Counted from the first letter of the stretch, positions 1-9,792 are shown. The stretch: DNA of 55,794 nt from Paludibacter jiangxiensis (GCA_945870155.1 CAMBSB010000015.1:1-55794), one strand, 5' to 3'. Notes: generated by a model from the letters alone, not told the origin. Numbers and translations: made by a program.

Positions 1-1
1 C

Positions 2-196
2 ACACAAACCATCCAGACCTTTACGCAAATCAACGCCTTGCAAGCATACTACAAACCGATTTCCTTCATTCAAACAGAACATAACTTTTTTCGACAAAGA
101 TCTGAATTTGATCTTCTTGAAAAAATACGGCTAATTTGGGATGCTTACAAAGTTATTAACAGCCTCATAATATCTACCATAAAATCAGATAAATAA
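2..196 (+). CDS. 3' end of an unrecognised protein gene (partial)
   Basis: An open frame runs in from the left edge and stops at TAA 194-196, giving the last 64 residues of a protein. It is followed at once by a hairpin terminator, as expected for a real gene end. The fragment has no motif I recognise: it is mixed polar and aromatic, with a moderately hydrophobic stretch (VINSLIISTI) close to the end. It converges on secDF. No function is proposed. Confidence 0.5.
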   Translation, partial: TQTIQTFTQINALQAYYKPISFIQTEHNFFRQRSEFDLLEKIRLIWDAYKVINSLIISTIKSDK

Positions 197-230
197 AGAA
201 GCCTTACCGAAAAATTCAGTAAGGCCTCTT
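196..230. terminator. Bidirectional terminator between converging genes
   Basis: Arms GCCTTAC (201-207) and GTAAGGC (219-225) form a 7-bp stem that extends, with one mismatch, to 196-230, and A/T-rich sequence lies on both sides. It sits between the stop of the left-edge gene and the stop of secDF, so it can serve both. Confidence 0.7.
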
Positions 231-261
231 CAGCTTTTATAAAACTTAATCTAAGAATTAT

Positions 262-3200
262 TTATTTTTTTATTTCCACTTCCTTTTTGGCTTTTCTTCC
301 TTTAATTAATCTATCCATTTCCACTGTAACAGGAGCTGCAATAAATACAGAAGAATAAGTACCAATAATTATACCGAACAACATGGCGAAAATAAATCCA
401 CGTATTGAGTCACCTCCAAAAGTAAACATTACAATTAATGTTATTACTGTAGTAAATGTGGTACTAAATGTACGTCCTAACATTTGATTTACTGACAGGT
501 TAATAATTGAAACCCTGTCTCTTTTAGGATATAAACCTACGTTTTCACGAATACGGTCATAGTTAATTACAGTGTCGTTGATGGAGTAACCAAGCACGGT
601 TAATATAGCCGCTATAAACGATTGGTCAATTTCCATGGAGAATGGCAAAATACCATAAAACAATGAAAACGTACCCAAAAGAATAATCACATCATGTGCT
701 AAAGATACTATTGCTCCAAGAGAATATCCCCATTCACGGAATCGAATTAGGATATATAATCCAATACCAAAAATAGCTATTATTACAGCCCAAATGGCAG
801 ATGTTTTAATATCATCAGCTACAGTAGGACCTACTTTTGAAGAGCTTTTAATATTATCTGTTTTAAATTGTTCGAAACTTACATCACCTTTAATCAATGA
901 TTTTAAACTGGTATATAGTTTTGATTCAATTTCCTGGTCAATATTAGTACCGTTTTCGTTGATTTTATATTTCGTTGAAATACGAACCTGATTGTCGCTA
1001 CCAATGGTTATTACTTGAGGTACATCACCATCAAAGGCAGTTTTCAATAAAGACTTAACCTGCTCTGTTTTAATTGGCTGGTCAAATTTTACAATATAGT
1101 TTCGTCCACCGGTAAAATCAATTCCTAAACTAAAACCACGAGTACCAATAGACACAAAACTAATTAAGAAAATTACTCCTGAAATTATGTACATAGTTTT
1201 ACGTATTTTCATAAAATCAATTTTCGTATTCTGAATAAAGTTTTGAGATATTTTTGTGTGGAAAGGTAATTCTTTTGCATCCGGACGAGCTATATAAGCT
1301 TCAACCATATAACGAGTTAAGAATACAGCTGTTATAAAGGTGGTAACAATACCAATACTTAAAGTTACACCAAATCCTTTAATTGGTCCTTGTCCAAATA
1401 CCATCAATACAATACCGGTAAGTAAAGTAGTTACGTTGGAGTCGATAATGGCTGATAAAGCATGTTTAAAACCTTCTTTTATGGCCAATCTCATGTTTTT
1501 GCCATTGCGCATTTCCTCACGAATACGCTCATAAATAAGCACATTCGCATCTACAGCCATACCCATGGTAAGCACAATACCGGCAATACCAGGCAAAGTT
1601 AATACTGAAGAGAATGAAGCTAGAATTCCAATCAGGAAGAAAACATTAGCAAATAAAGCTAAATCGGCAATAATACCAGGCACTTTTCCATAATAAAGTA
1701 TCATGTAAAGTAATACAAGAAGGAATGCTACAATAAACGAAATTAAACCGTTATTAATTGACTCCTGACCTAAAGATGGTCCAACTATATCTTCTTGTAC
1801 AATACGTGCAGGTGCAGGCATTTTACCCGATTTCAGGGTGTTAGCTAAATCTTTTGCTTCTTCAACAGTAAAGTTACCTGTGATTTGTGAGTTACCTCCT
1901 GCAATTTCACCATTTACGGTTGGGAACGAATAAATATAACCATCTAAAGTTATAGCAATGGATTTGCCAATATTATCTTTTGTTAAGCGAGCCCAGGTTT
2001 TTGCACCCTCGGCATTCATAGTCATGCTTACATTAGCATATGCCGAAGTTTGACTAAAGTCAGCACGTGCGTCGGTAATCACATCGCCCGAAAGTGGTGC
2101 ACGACCATCACGGTTTGTAATTTTAATGGCTACTAATTGATAAATTTCACTTTTAAAGCTTGAATTTTTATCTCCACTTAAATCAATAGGTTTAACCGAC
2201 CAACGCAAACCTAAATCGCGTGGTAAAACTTCTTTAACTTGTTTTGTTGCAAAATAAGCATTAATTTTTGCTGTATCCTTGCTGTGAGCCATACCTATTA
2301 CCGGCCCACGACTTACTTGTGAGCCGCTTGCGTTAATTTGTAAAATTGCAAATAAAGGATTTTCTTTTCTGCTTTGTTCAAGTTGTTTTAAAGAATCTGT
2401 TTTGTTTTCAGTTTTTTTGCTTAAAGCGGCTTTCAAACTATCAACTTTTGATACAGATTTTGCTGTAGTTGTTTTTTGTTCAACTTCTTTTGCAACTACA
2501 GTTGTATCAGCTACTTGTGGAGCGCCAGAGTTAATTACACCCAAAACTCTATTTGCTTCAGCTATATAATTGTATATTTCGTTCAATTCATAAGTTTCCC
2601 AGAATTCGAGATTGGCCGATCCTTGAAGTAATTTACGTACGCGCTCAGGTTCTTTAATACCCGGAAGCTCTATCAAAATTCTACCGTTACCCAATTTTTG
2701 GATATTTGGTTGAACTACCCCAAAGCGGTCGATACGAGTACGTAAAACATTAAACGAATTGGCAATTGCTCCATCAATTTCTTCCTTAAGTATTTTTACA
2801 ACTTCTTCGTTTGTACTTGTCAACGAAATTTTTTCTTTCAACTCGAAAGTGCTGAAAATTGTAGAAAGTTTAGCATTAGGATCGTTTTCGGTATAAACCT
2901 TTACAAATAAATCGAGGTAGTCGACCTGACTATTTGTTTTTTGAAGCTCAATAGCCTTACTAATTGCTTGTGTAAAATTTGGAGTAGTGTTATAACCTGA
3001 AAGCGAACGAATAATATCGGCAACCGACACTTCAAGTGTAACGTTCATACCACCTTTTAAGTCGAGACCAAGATTGATTTCTTTTTCTCTACATTCTTTT
3101 AAGGTGTATGCACCAAGCCATACTTTTTCATTAGCTATAGAGTCCAAATATTGAAACTCCTTCATTTTGTCCCCTGCTGCATACTCTTTAGCCTTTTTAT

Positions 3201-3294
3201 TATAAGTGCTTGTAACAACAGTAAAGGACAGGTAAAACAAACACACTAAAGTGAGTGCTACTGCAAAAATCCTGATAAGTCCTTTGTTTTGCAT
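262..3294 (-). CDS. secDF: Fused protein translocase subunit SecDF
   Basis: This 1010-residue protein joins SecD and SecF, the accessory part of the Sec translocon that uses the proton motive force to help release exported proteins. The SecD signature GLDLKGGMNV follows an N-terminal membrane segment and precedes a large periplasmic region (about residues 90-500), then the first membrane bundle (about 515-670). The SecF half starts near residue 700 with a membrane segment and LGIDFTGGRNYIV, then a second bundle (about 835-990). A Ser/Lys-rich insert lies near residues 265-305. A fused SecDF of about 1000 residues is usual in Bacteroidetes. A TATATTTG box lies about 55 bp upstream of the start, so the gene is probably transcribed alone. 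Confidence 0.97.
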   Translation of the reverse strand: MQNKGLIRIFAVALTLVCLFYLSFTVVTSTYNKKAKEYAAGDKMKEFQYLDSIANEKVWLGAYTLKECREKEINLGLDLKGGMNVTLEVSVADIIRSLSGYNTTPNFTQAISKAIELQKTNSQVDYLDLFVKVYTENDPNAKLSTIFSTFELKEKISLTSTNEEVVKILKEEIDGAIANSFNVLRTRIDRFGVVQPNIQKLGNGRILIELPGIKEPERVRKLLQGSANLEFWETYELNEIYNYIAEANRVLGVINSGAPQVADTTVVAKEVEQKTTTAKSVSKVDSLKAALSKKTENKTDSLKQLEQSRKENPLFAILQINASGSQVSRGPVIGMAHSKDTAKINAYFATKQVKEVLPRDLGLRWSVKPIDLSGDKNSSFKSEIYQLVAIKITNRDGRAPLSGDVITDARADFSQTSAYANVSMTMNAEGAKTWARLTKDNIGKSIAITLDGYIYSFPTVNGEIAGGNSQITGNFTVEEAKDLANTLKSGKMPAPARIVQEDIVGPSLGQESINNGLISFIVAFLLVLLYMILYYGKVPGIIADLALFANVFFLIGILASFSSVLTLPGIAGIVLTMGMAVDANVLIYERIREEMRNGKNMRLAIKEGFKHALSAIIDSNVTTLLTGIVLMVFGQGPIKGFGVTLSIGIVTTFITAVFLTRYMVEAYIARPDAKELPFHTKISQNFIQNTKIDFMKIRKTMYIISGVIFLISFVSIGTRGFSLGIDFTGGRNYIVKFDQPIKTEQVKSLLKTAFDGDVPQVITIGSDNQVRISTKYKINENGTNIDQEIESKLYTSLKSLIKGDVSFEQFKTDNIKSSSKVGPTVADDIKTSAIWAVIIAIFGIGLYILIRFREWGYSLGAIVSLAHDVIILLGTFSLFYGILPFSMEIDQSFIAAILTVLGYSINDTVINYDRIRENVGLYPKRDRVSIINLSVNQMLGRTFSTTFTTVITLIVMFTFGGDSIRGFIFAMLFGIIIGTYSSVFIAAPVTVEMDRLIKGRKAKKEVEIKK

Positions 3295-3348
3295 GGAAAA
3301 TTTATTTAAAATAAAACATTAATTATTTCGGTTTTTTCAAAAGAGGTG

Positions 3349-3356
3349 CAAATATA
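3349..3356 (-). promoter_or_regulatory. -7 promoter box of secDF
   Basis: On the minus strand this reads TATATTTG, matching the Bacteroidetes -7 consensus TAnnTTTG. It leaves a leader of roughly 45-50 nt before the secDF ATG. No clear -33 element was identified. Confidence 0.55.
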
Positions 3357-3527
3357 GTATTTTTTTTTAGTATAAATGCAAAAACGATTTATTTGAATCA
3401 TTCAATTGTTTTAAAAAAACAAAAAAATGATTTAGTATTATATTTAATTGTTCAAAAACAAAAATCGAACTCTATTCATTTACATAAAAAAAATGAATTC
3501 ACAATTAATATGAATTCATTTTCTAAG

Positions 3528-3599
<72 letters not shown>

Positions 3600-4013
3600 A
3601 TATTTTGTGGGTGCAAAGATACTGCTTTATTCTTACAAAACAAATAAATACTCAATAAAATTTGATGTCATTTTTAAAATCAATTCAAATATCTGATAAT
3701 AAAGTGATAAGATTGATTGAAATGTTTTATTTTGTTCGGTTATTTATTCCGATATGAGTGAAAAATGATATAAAATCCATTAAATTGAGATAATTAAAAA
3801 TGAAAAATCCACAATTATTCCTACTCCTCTTTTGAAATTTACATGTAAAATTTAAACTATGAGTATTATGAAAGGCAATTTATAAGGTATTGATTAAATA
3901 TTAAAATGGGATTTTCAAATTTTTCAAATCTTTCAAATCAACACATCTCAACCTTTTTTTTGAGCCTAATTTAAGTTTGTATTCAATTTGAGTCATATAT
4001 ACTTCACCAAACC
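3600..4013. other. Intergenic stretch, no gene seen
   Basis: About 410 nt of very AT-rich sequence between the initiator tRNA and the end of purN. All frames are interrupted by stops, and I see no tRNA, clear hairpin terminator or repeat. Confidence 0.6.
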
Positions 4014-4580
4014 TTAACCCCAAATTTTTTCAATAATTTTTGGAAAATACTCATATTCAAGCGCATGAACTTTATTGGCTACATCTTCGGCCGTATCAGT
4101 TGGCAAAATTTTACATTTTGCCTGAAAAATAATATTTCCTTCATCGTAATTGGCGTTCACATAATGTATAGTTATCCCCGATTCTGTTTCCTTAGCATCA
4201 ACTACAGCTTGATGAACTTTGTCGCCATACATTCCTTTACCGCCAAACTTAGGAAGTAAAGCTGGATGAATATTAATTATACGTTCCGGAAAAGCGTCAA
4301 TTAATGATTGTGGAATTTTTAGCAAAAATCCCCCTAACACAATATGACTAATTTCATATTTTTGTAGGACATTTAAAATCTCTGTTCCTTCCAAAAAATC
4401 ATCTTTTCCAAAAAACAAAGATGGAACATCAAGCATTTTTGCTCTTTGATGTACGTAAGCATCCCTCTTATTTGAGATAATTAGTGGAAAACTGAAATTT
4501 GGATAACTTAAAAAATGTTTAATGATGTTTTCGGCATTAGAGCCTGAACCAGAGGCGAAAAGTGCTATTTTACAGTCCAT
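4014..4580 (-). CDS. purN: Phosphoribosylglycinamide formyltransferase (PurN)
   Basis: This 188-residue protein should transfer a formyl group from 10-formyl-THF to glycinamide ribonucleotide, the third step of purine synthesis. The N-terminal loop [12 protein letters not shown] is the phosphate-binding segment. The catalytic Asn-His pair is in [19 protein letters not shown], and the catalytic Asp is in the NYDEGNI segment near residue 145. Length matches the family (about 190-210). It is transcribed away from acpP, with 150 nt between the two starts. No other pur gene is in the window. Confidence 0.95.
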   Translation of the reverse strand: MDCKIALFASGSGSNAENIIKHFLSYPNFSFPLIISNKRDAYVHQRAKMLDVPSLFFGKDDFLEGTEILNVLQKYEISHIVLGGFLLKIPQSLIDAFPERIINIHPALLPKFGGKGMYGDKVHQAVVDAKETESGITIHYVNANYDEGNIIFQAKCKILPTDTAEDVANKVHALEYEYFPKIIEKIWG

Positions 4581-4730
4581 AAGATGTTTTATTTATTGCT
4601 CAAAGAAATGATTTATGTGCAAAAAAATGAAATTTTTTCAACAACAACGATGTTATTTGGAGAATTTTTGTTTCCTTTGCACCGCAAAATTATAAAACAA
4701 TTTCAATTTATAAACTTAAAAACAAAAATT

Positions 4731-4967
4731 ATGTCAGAAGTTGCAGCTAAAGTAAAAGCTATTATCGTGGACAAATTAGGTGTTGAAGAAGCAGATGTTG
4801 TAGCAACAGCTAGTTTCACAAACGACCTTGGTGCTGATTCATTGGACACTGTAGAATTAATTATGGAATTTGAAAAAGAATTCGGTATTTCTATTCCTGA
4901 TGAACAAGCTGAAAAAATTTCTACAGTTGGCGACGCTATCGCTCACATCGAAGCTATACAAAAATAA
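4731..4967 (+). CDS. acpP: Acyl carrier protein
   Basis: This 78-residue acidic protein carries the growing acyl chain on 4'-phosphopantetheine. The attachment site is Ser37 in [16 protein letters not shown]. The start at 4731 gives [11 protein letters not shown], the normal ACP N-terminus; an in-frame extension to 4584 would add about 49 unrelated residues and run through the promoter region. fabF begins 25 nt downstream, the usual acpP-fabF pair, followed by rnc, so the three are probably one transcript. Confidence 0.97.
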   Translation: MSEVAAKVKAIIVDKLGVEEADVVATASFTNDLGADSLDTVELIMEFEKEFGISIPDEQAEKISTVGDAIAHIEAIQK

Positions 4968-4992
4968 TTCTTTTCCACAATAATTTTTTATT

Positions 4993-6255
4993 ATGGAATT
5001 AAAAAGAGTTGTGGTAACCGGTTTAGGCGCGGTTACTCCTTTAGGTAATTCTGTTCCCGAGTTTTGGGACAACTTAATTAAAGGAGTAAGCGGTGCTGCA
5101 CCGATTACCCGTTTTGACACATCATTGTTCAAAACAAAGTTTGCATGTGAAGTAAAAGGCTTCGACCCATCTAAGTATTTTGATCGCAAAGAGGTACGAA
5201 AATTAGATCTTTATGCTCAATATGCTATTGCAGCCGCTCAGGAAGCATTAGCTAATAGTGGTATAGACCTTGATGCCATTGATAAAGATGAAGTTGGTGT
5301 TATTTTTGCTGCTGGTATTGGTGGAATTGATACTTTTGAACAAGAGATTGGTTACTACTATCAACATCTTGAGAATGGACCTAAATTTAATCCGTTTTTC
5401 ATTCCAAAAATGATTTCGGATATAGCTGCAGGTCAAATCTCAATTATGTATGGTTTTAGAGGACCTAATTATTCAACGGCTTCGGCTTGTGCATCGTCTA
5501 CAAATGCTTTAATTGATGCTTTTAACTATATTCGTTTAGGAAAAGCAAATATTATTTTGGCTGGCGGTGCCGAAGCAGCAATTACTCAAGGTGGTGTAGG
5601 TGGTTTTAATGCCTTAACAGCATTATCAACACGCAATGATACTCCTGAAACGGCCTCGCGTCCATTTAGTAAAAGTCGTGATGGTTTTGTAATGGGTGAA
5701 GGTTCCGGTTGTTTGATTTTGGAAGATTTAGATCATGCAATTGCACGTGGAGCCAATATTCTTTGTGAAGTAGTTGGTGGTGGAATGTCGGCTGATGCTT
5801 ATCATTTAACAGCAACACATCCCGATGGATTAGGCGCTAAATTGGTAATGGCCAGGGCACTAAAAGATGCAGGGATGAAACCTGAAGATATTGATTATAT
5901 CAATGTTCATGGTACATCAACTCCTGTTGGAGATATTTCAGAACCAAAAGCTATTATTGCTGTGTTCGGCGAGCATTCGTACAAACTGAACATCAGTGCT
6001 ACTAAGTCAATGACTGGTCACTTATTGGGTGCTGCCGGTGCAGTAGAAGCAATAGCATCTGTTTTATCTGTAGTAAACGATATCGTTCCTCCTACAATTA
6101 ATTTTACTGAAGGAGATGAAGATTCGGATATAGATTTTAATCTCAATTTCACATTTAATCAGGCTCAAAAAAGAACTGTAAATGCAGCACTTTCAAACAC
6201 TTTTGGTTTTGGAGGTCACAATGCAAGTCTGATTGTGAAGAAATATATTGCTTAA
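4993..6255 (+). CDS. fabF: 3-oxoacyl-[ACP] synthase II (KAS II)
   Basis: This 420-residue condensing enzyme extends acyl-ACP with malonyl-ACP in fatty acid elongation. The Cys-His-His triad is visible: Cys166 in STASACASSTNA, His306 in NVHGTSTPVGD and His343 in SMTGHLLGAAGA, with Lys338 before the last. The glycine-rich C-terminus NTFGFGGHNAS is typical. Length is normal. It lies directly between acpP and rnc on the same strand. Confidence 0.97.
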   Translation: MELKRVVVTGLGAVTPLGNSVPEFWDNLIKGVSGAAPITRFDTSLFKTKFACEVKGFDPSKYFDRKEVRKLDLYAQYAIAAAQEALANSGIDLDAIDKDEVGVIFAAGIGGIDTFEQEIGYYYQHLENGPKFNPFFIPKMISDIAAGQISIMYGFRGPNYSTASACASSTNALIDAFNYIRLGKANIILAGGAEAAITQGGVGGFNALTALSTRNDTPETASRPFSKSRDGFVMGEGSGCLILEDLDHAIARGANILCEVVGGGMSADAYHLTATHPDGLGAKLVMARALKDAGMKPEDIDYINVHGTSTPVGDISEPKAIIAVFGEHSYKLNISATKSMTGHLLGAAGAVEAIASVLSVVNDIVPPTINFTEGDEDSDIDFNLNFTFNQAQKRTVNAALSNTFGFGGHNASLIVKKYIA

Positions 6256-6258
6256 GTT

Positions 6259-7041
6259 GTGATTAAAAAAATCATACGTATTATAAGGCTCTTTTCGAAA
6301 TCTCGGAAAGAGCCTTATTTTACATTTTTCAATGTATTGGGCTTTTATCCCGATAAAATTGAATATTACCAATTGGCTATGCGTCACAAGTCAGTCTCTA
6401 TTTCGACTGATACAGGTCATCTTTTAAGCAACGAGCGACTTGAATTTTTAGGTGATGCTGTACTAAACTCAGTCGTTACCGATATTCTTTATCGTCGATA
6501 TAATAATCGTCGTGAAGGTTTTTTGACCAATACGCGTTCCAAAATTGTAAAAAGAGATTCTTTAAATCAGTTAGCTATTGAAATTGGATTAGACAAGTTA
6601 ATTCAGGTGTCGAAACATGTTAATTCAATTGGCAATAAAAATATCTGCGGCAATGCCCTCGAAGCGCTTATGGGTGCTATTTATCTTGATTTTGGATACA
6701 AAAAATGTAAAAAATTTGTTGAGGAACGACTGCTTAAATCATTCATCAATTTAGATGAATTGGCCAACCAGGAAATGAACTTTAAATCAAATTTAATTGA
6801 ATGGAGTCAAAAACATCGTTTGCAGGTTGATTTTATCCTCATAAACGAAAGCGTGGAAAAACACAATAAGCACATTTTCGACACACAACTTACTATCGAC
6901 GGACAAGATATTTGTAGAGGCATAGGATTAAGTAAAAAAGAATCTCAACAAAATGCTTCCTTTCATGCTTTACAAATAATTAATTCAACTCCCCGGTTTA
7001 TTGAAGAATTACATTCAATAAATTCAATTTCGGCAGAATAA
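6259..7041 (+). CDS. rnc: Ribonuclease III
   Basis: This 260-residue protein has an N-terminal RNase III domain and a C-terminal double-stranded RNA binding domain (about 180-250). The signature NERLEFLGDAVLN supplies Glu59, Glu62 and Asp66. The second catalytic segment GNALEALMGAIYLD supplies Glu135, with Asn132 where E. coli has an Asp. The start is GTG, three bases after the fabF stop, so translation is probably coupled. It processes rRNA and other structured RNA. RNase III also trims crRNA-tracrRNA duplexes in many type II systems, but its place 3 kb from the CRISPR array follows from the usual acpP-fabF-rnc order. Confidence 0.95.
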   Translation: MIKKIIRIIRLFSKSRKEPYFTFFNVLGFYPDKIEYYQLAMRHKSVSISTDTGHLLSNERLEFLGDAVLNSVVTDILYRRYNNRREGFLTNTRSKIVKRDSLNQLAIEIGLDKLIQVSKHVNSIGNKNICGNALEALMGAIYLDFGYKKCKKFVEERLLKSFINLDELANQEMNFKSNLIEWSQKHRLQVDFILINESVEKHNKHIFDTQLTIDGQDICRGIGLSKKESQQNASFHALQIINSTPRFIEELHSINSISAE

Positions 7042-7152
7042 AAACCTGATTTCTTTCCACTCCCCCCAAATAATTTAGTAAAATCATTGAATTGCTTCAT
7101 AAATAACATGCACAAATTATTGTGTTTTGTGTTATTTGTTGTGCAAAATATG

Positions 7153-7160
7153 TATCTTTG
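7153..7160 (+). promoter_or_regulatory. -7 promoter box of the acyl-CoA ligase gene
   Basis: TATCTTTG, a full match to TAnnTTTG, 38 nt before the ATG at 7199. TTTG at 7126-7129 could be the -33 element, although the spacing is long. Confidence 0.55.
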
Positions 7161-7198
7161 TGAACTATTGAAATAATAATCACTAAAAAACAAATGTT

Positions 7199-8998
7199 AT
7201 GGAAGGAACTCATTTTGCACAAATTATTAATTTTCAAGCAAAGAAATATGGTGATAAAACTGCTTTATTGTCTCGTCAGAATTTGACTGACAATTGGACA
7301 TCTATCTCCTGGAATGATTTTGAAAAGCAGGTTTCAATTATTGCTAAAGCTTTAATTGAGTTAGGAGTGGAGGAACAACAATGTATTGGTCAGTTTTCTC
7401 AGAATAAAGCCGAAAATCTTATAGTTGACTTTGCTTTATACACCGACAGAGCTATTCTTGTACCGATGTATGCCACTTCCACTGTACAACAAGTCGATTT
7501 TATAGTAAATGATGCTTCAATCGAAATTTTATTTGTGGGTGATCAAACACAGTATGATGTAGCAAAAGAGGTTTTGAAAAAATCGAAAGTTTTAAAGAAA
7601 ATAATTGTTTTTGATGCAGATGTTGTTGTTGAAAAATCGGACAACACCATTTATTATAGCGAACTGTTGAGTATAGGTGCGAAATCATCTAAACATTTTG
7701 AAGTTACGAATCGTCAATCCGAAGCCAATGAAAATGACTTGGCTTGCATATTATATACTTCAGGTACCACAGGCAATCCAAAAGGCGTAATGATGCCGCA
7801 TTCATGCTATATTGAAGCTATGCGCATACACAATCAGCGTTTAACGAGCGTAACCGAAAATGATACTTCTATTGCTTTCTTACCTTTATCGCATGTTTTT
7901 GAACGTACCTGGTGCTATTTTTGCATAAACAAAGGTGTTACTATTTATATCAATTTGCGACCAATTGAAATTCAACAAACTATTAAAGATGTACGTCCAA
8001 CATTGATGTGTGCGGTGCCTCGATTCTGGGAAAAGGTTTACGCGGGTGTACAAGAAAATATTGCCAGCATGTCACCTTTTAAAATGGGTCTCGTAACCTG
8101 GGCTGTTGCAGTGGGAAAGAAATACAATTTGGATTATTTGCGTTTAAATAAAAAGGCAAGTGTATCACTTCGCATAAAGTACAAAATTGCGGACAAATTA
8201 ATTTTTTCAAAGGTAAAGAAAACACTCGGTTTGGAAAATGCCAATATACTTCCGGCTGCAGGAGCAAAACTATCTGATGATATAAATATTTTTATGAGGA
8301 GTATTGGCGTACCGGTTTTTTATGGATATGGACTTACCGAAAGTACTGCCACTGTAAGTTGTTTTACTTATCAGGGTTTTGAAATTGGAACAGTAGGTGA
8401 AATAATGCCTGATGTTCAAGTTAAAATTGGAGAAGACAATGAAATTCTACTAAAAGGTAAAACTATATTTCCGGGATATTATAAAAATCCCGAAGCAACA
8501 AAAAATGCATTCAACGAGGAAGGTTGGTTTAAAACCGGTGATGCAGGAATCCTACAAGGGAATCAAATTATACTTACCGAAAGAATAAAGGATTTATTCA
8601 AAACTTCGAACGGGAAATACATTGCTCCACAAGCCATTGAAACACTTTTAGCGCTCGATATTTATATTGATCAAATAGCTGCAATAGGCGATGAACGTAA
8701 TTATGTAACAGCCATTATTGCTCCTGCTTTAGGTCTTATTGAAGAATATGCCAAAAAAAATAAAATTCAATATGATAGCATAGATGATCTTATTAAAAGT
8801 AAAGCAATCTATGATTTAATTGCTTCCAGAATAAAGGAATCACAAGTGAATATGGCTCCTTACGAACAAATCAAAAAGTTTACTTTGATTAAAAAAGGAT
8901 TTAGTATCGAAGCCGGCGAATTAACCAATACACTTAAAATGCGTAGAGCAGTAATCATGCAAAAATATAAAGCAACAATTGACGAAATGTATGCTTAA
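7199..8998 (+). CDS. Long-chain fatty acid-CoA ligase (AMP-forming)
   Basis: This 599-residue member of the ANL superfamily should activate fatty acids to acyl-CoA through an acyl-adenylate. The phosphate-binding motif TSGTTGNPKG is at residues 187-196. YGLTES in the middle and GWFKTGDAG near residue 445 are the adenylate and hinge motifs, and the C-terminal domain carries the lysine region near NTLKMRR. Length matches long-chain ligases of Bacteroidetes. It has its own promoter and is not obviously part of an operon. The exact chain length preferred cannot be read from the sequence. Confidence 0.92.
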   Translation: MEGTHFAQIINFQAKKYGDKTALLSRQNLTDNWTSISWNDFEKQVSIIAKALIELGVEEQQCIGQFSQNKAENLIVDFALYTDRAILVPMYATSTVQQVDFIVNDASIEILFVGDQTQYDVAKEVLKKSKVLKKIIVFDADVVVEKSDNTIYYSELLSIGAKSSKHFEVTNRQSEANENDLACILYTSGTTGNPKGVMMPHSCYIEAMRIHNQRLTSVTENDTSIAFLPLSHVFERTWCYFCINKGVTIYINLRPIEIQQTIKDVRPTLMCAVPRFWEKVYAGVQENIASMSPFKMGLVTWAVAVGKKYNLDYLRLNKKASVSLRIKYKIADKLIFSKVKKTLGLENANILPAAGAKLSDDINIFMRSIGVPVFYGYGLTESTATVSCFTYQGFEIGTVGEIMPDVQVKIGEDNEILLKGKTIFPGYYKNPEATKNAFNEEGWFKTGDAGILQGNQIILTERIKDLFKTSNGKYIAPQAIETLLALDIYIDQIAAIGDERNYVTAIIAPALGLIEEYAKKNKIQYDSIDDLIKSKAIYDLIASRIKESQVNMAPYEQIKKFTLIKKGFSIEAGELTNTLKMRRAVIMQKYKATIDEMYA

Positions 8999-9064
8999 TA
9001 ACATGTTTTTTGCTTATATGATAAATGGAATAGACATTTATTCTGTTATGTAGCATATTTTTTG

Positions 9065-9072
9065 TACTTTTG
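9065..9072 (+). promoter_or_regulatory. -7 promoter box of the DUF2582 gene
   Basis: TACTTTTG matches TAnnTTTG and lies 43 nt before the ATG at 9116. Confidence 0.5.
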
Positions 9073-9115
9073 TACCGAAATTTTTCAAAACAACCATTTA
9101 TTTTACTAAACGATT

Positions 9116-9313
9116 ATGCTAAACGAGAAAATTGGTAACAATGCAGGGCTGGTATGGACAGCATTGCAAAATGGCGAACTCAATGTAAAAGCGGTAAAAA
9201 AAGCTACAAAATTGACCGACAAAGATTTATATTTGGCTTTGGGTTGGTTGGCACGTGAAGGTAAAGTTCAGTTTACAGAACTTGAAAGCGAATTATTAGT
9301 TGCAATATTGTAA
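9116..9313 (+). CDS. Small winged-helix protein, DUF2582 family
   Basis: This 65-residue protein looks like the DUF2582 winged helix-turn-helix family common in Bacteroidetes: GLVWTALQ, then a likely helix-turn-helix NVKAVKKATKLTDKDLYLALGWLAREGKV, then a short beta wing ending in LLVAIL. The family may bind DNA, but no target is known to me. It has its own promoter and terminator, so it is a single-gene unit. Confidence 0.75.
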   Translation: MLNEKIGNNAGLVWTALQNGELNVKAVKKATKLTDKDLYLALGWLAREGKVQFTELESELLVAIL

Positions 9314-9329
9314 CTTAAAGAATAAAATT

Positions 9330-9361
9330 AATGGACAGAAATTAATTCTGTCCATTTTTTT
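9330..9361 (+). terminator. Rho-independent terminator of the DUF2582 gene
   Basis: Arms AATGGACAGAA (9330-9340) and TTCTGTCCATT (9346-9356), 5-nt loop, followed by a T tract. It begins 17 nt after the stop codon. Confidence 0.85.
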
Positions 9362-9425
9362 GAAAAAAAGAGCCTTTTTTGAGAATTTTTTCATTGAAAA
9401 ATTTCGTAATTAAAAAAAATGAATG

Positions 9426-9433
9426 TATCTTTG
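9426..9433 (+). promoter_or_regulatory. -7 promoter box for the tRNA cluster
   Basis: TATCTTTG lies about 70 nt before tRNA-Gly. Between the box and the tRNA is a doubled AATTGACAATTTA-like sequence. The transcript probably covers tRNA-Gly, the tRNA-Leu relic and tRNA-Leu up to the terminator at 9793. Confidence 0.55.
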
Positions 9434-9501
9434 CACCCGCTTTGAGAGAAAAGCAATAGTATAATTGACAATTTAAAATTGACAATTTAGAACTAAAAAT
9501 T

Positions 9502-9574
<73 letters not shown>

Positions 9575-9599
9575 CATTAATTGAAATAAAGTATATCAT

Positions 9600-9668
9600 G
9601 CCCGGATGGTGGAATGGTAGACCTGCCTACCGCAGGCAGGCACGAAGGACTTAAAATCCTTTGGCTTC
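9600..9668 (+). pseudogene. Truncated tRNA-Leu copy split by a 19-nt palindrome
   Basis: This repeats the first half of the intact tRNA-Leu 104 nt downstream: the acceptor 5' strand, D arm and anticodon arm match base for base. In the D loop, after GTAGA, a 19-nt palindrome is inserted (9622-9640; arms CCTGCCT and AGGCAGG). Homology ends at GGCTTC, so the end of the variable arm, the T arm and the 3' acceptor strand are missing. It cannot fold as a tRNA. Confidence 0.85.
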
Positions 9669-9703
9669 TTTGGAAATTAGATTGAATTATTTGTCGTATT
9701 CAT

Positions 9704-9786
9704 GCCCGGATGGTGGAATGGTAGACACGAAGGACTTAAAATCCTTTGGCTTCACGGCTGTGCGGGTTCAAGTCCCGCTTCGGGTA
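9704..9786 (+). tRNA. tRNA-Leu (UAA)
   Basis: 83-nt class II tRNA. Acceptor GCCCGGA pairs with TTCGGGT (with wobble pairs), the anticodon TAA lies in ACTTAAAAT, a long variable arm TGGCTTCACGGCTG is present, and the T arm is TGCGGGTTCAAGTCCCGC. It is followed by a strong terminator. Confidence 0.94.
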
Positions 9787-9792
9787 CGACTC

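Noticed and set aside
6259-7041. rnc as a dedicated part of the CRISPR locus
   Set aside because: acpP-fabF-rnc is a common housekeeping order, and four genes or RNA units separate it from the array.
9600-9668. Upstream tRNA-Leu copy as a working tRNA
   Set aside because: No T arm or 3' acceptor strand, and the D loop is interrupted by a palindrome.
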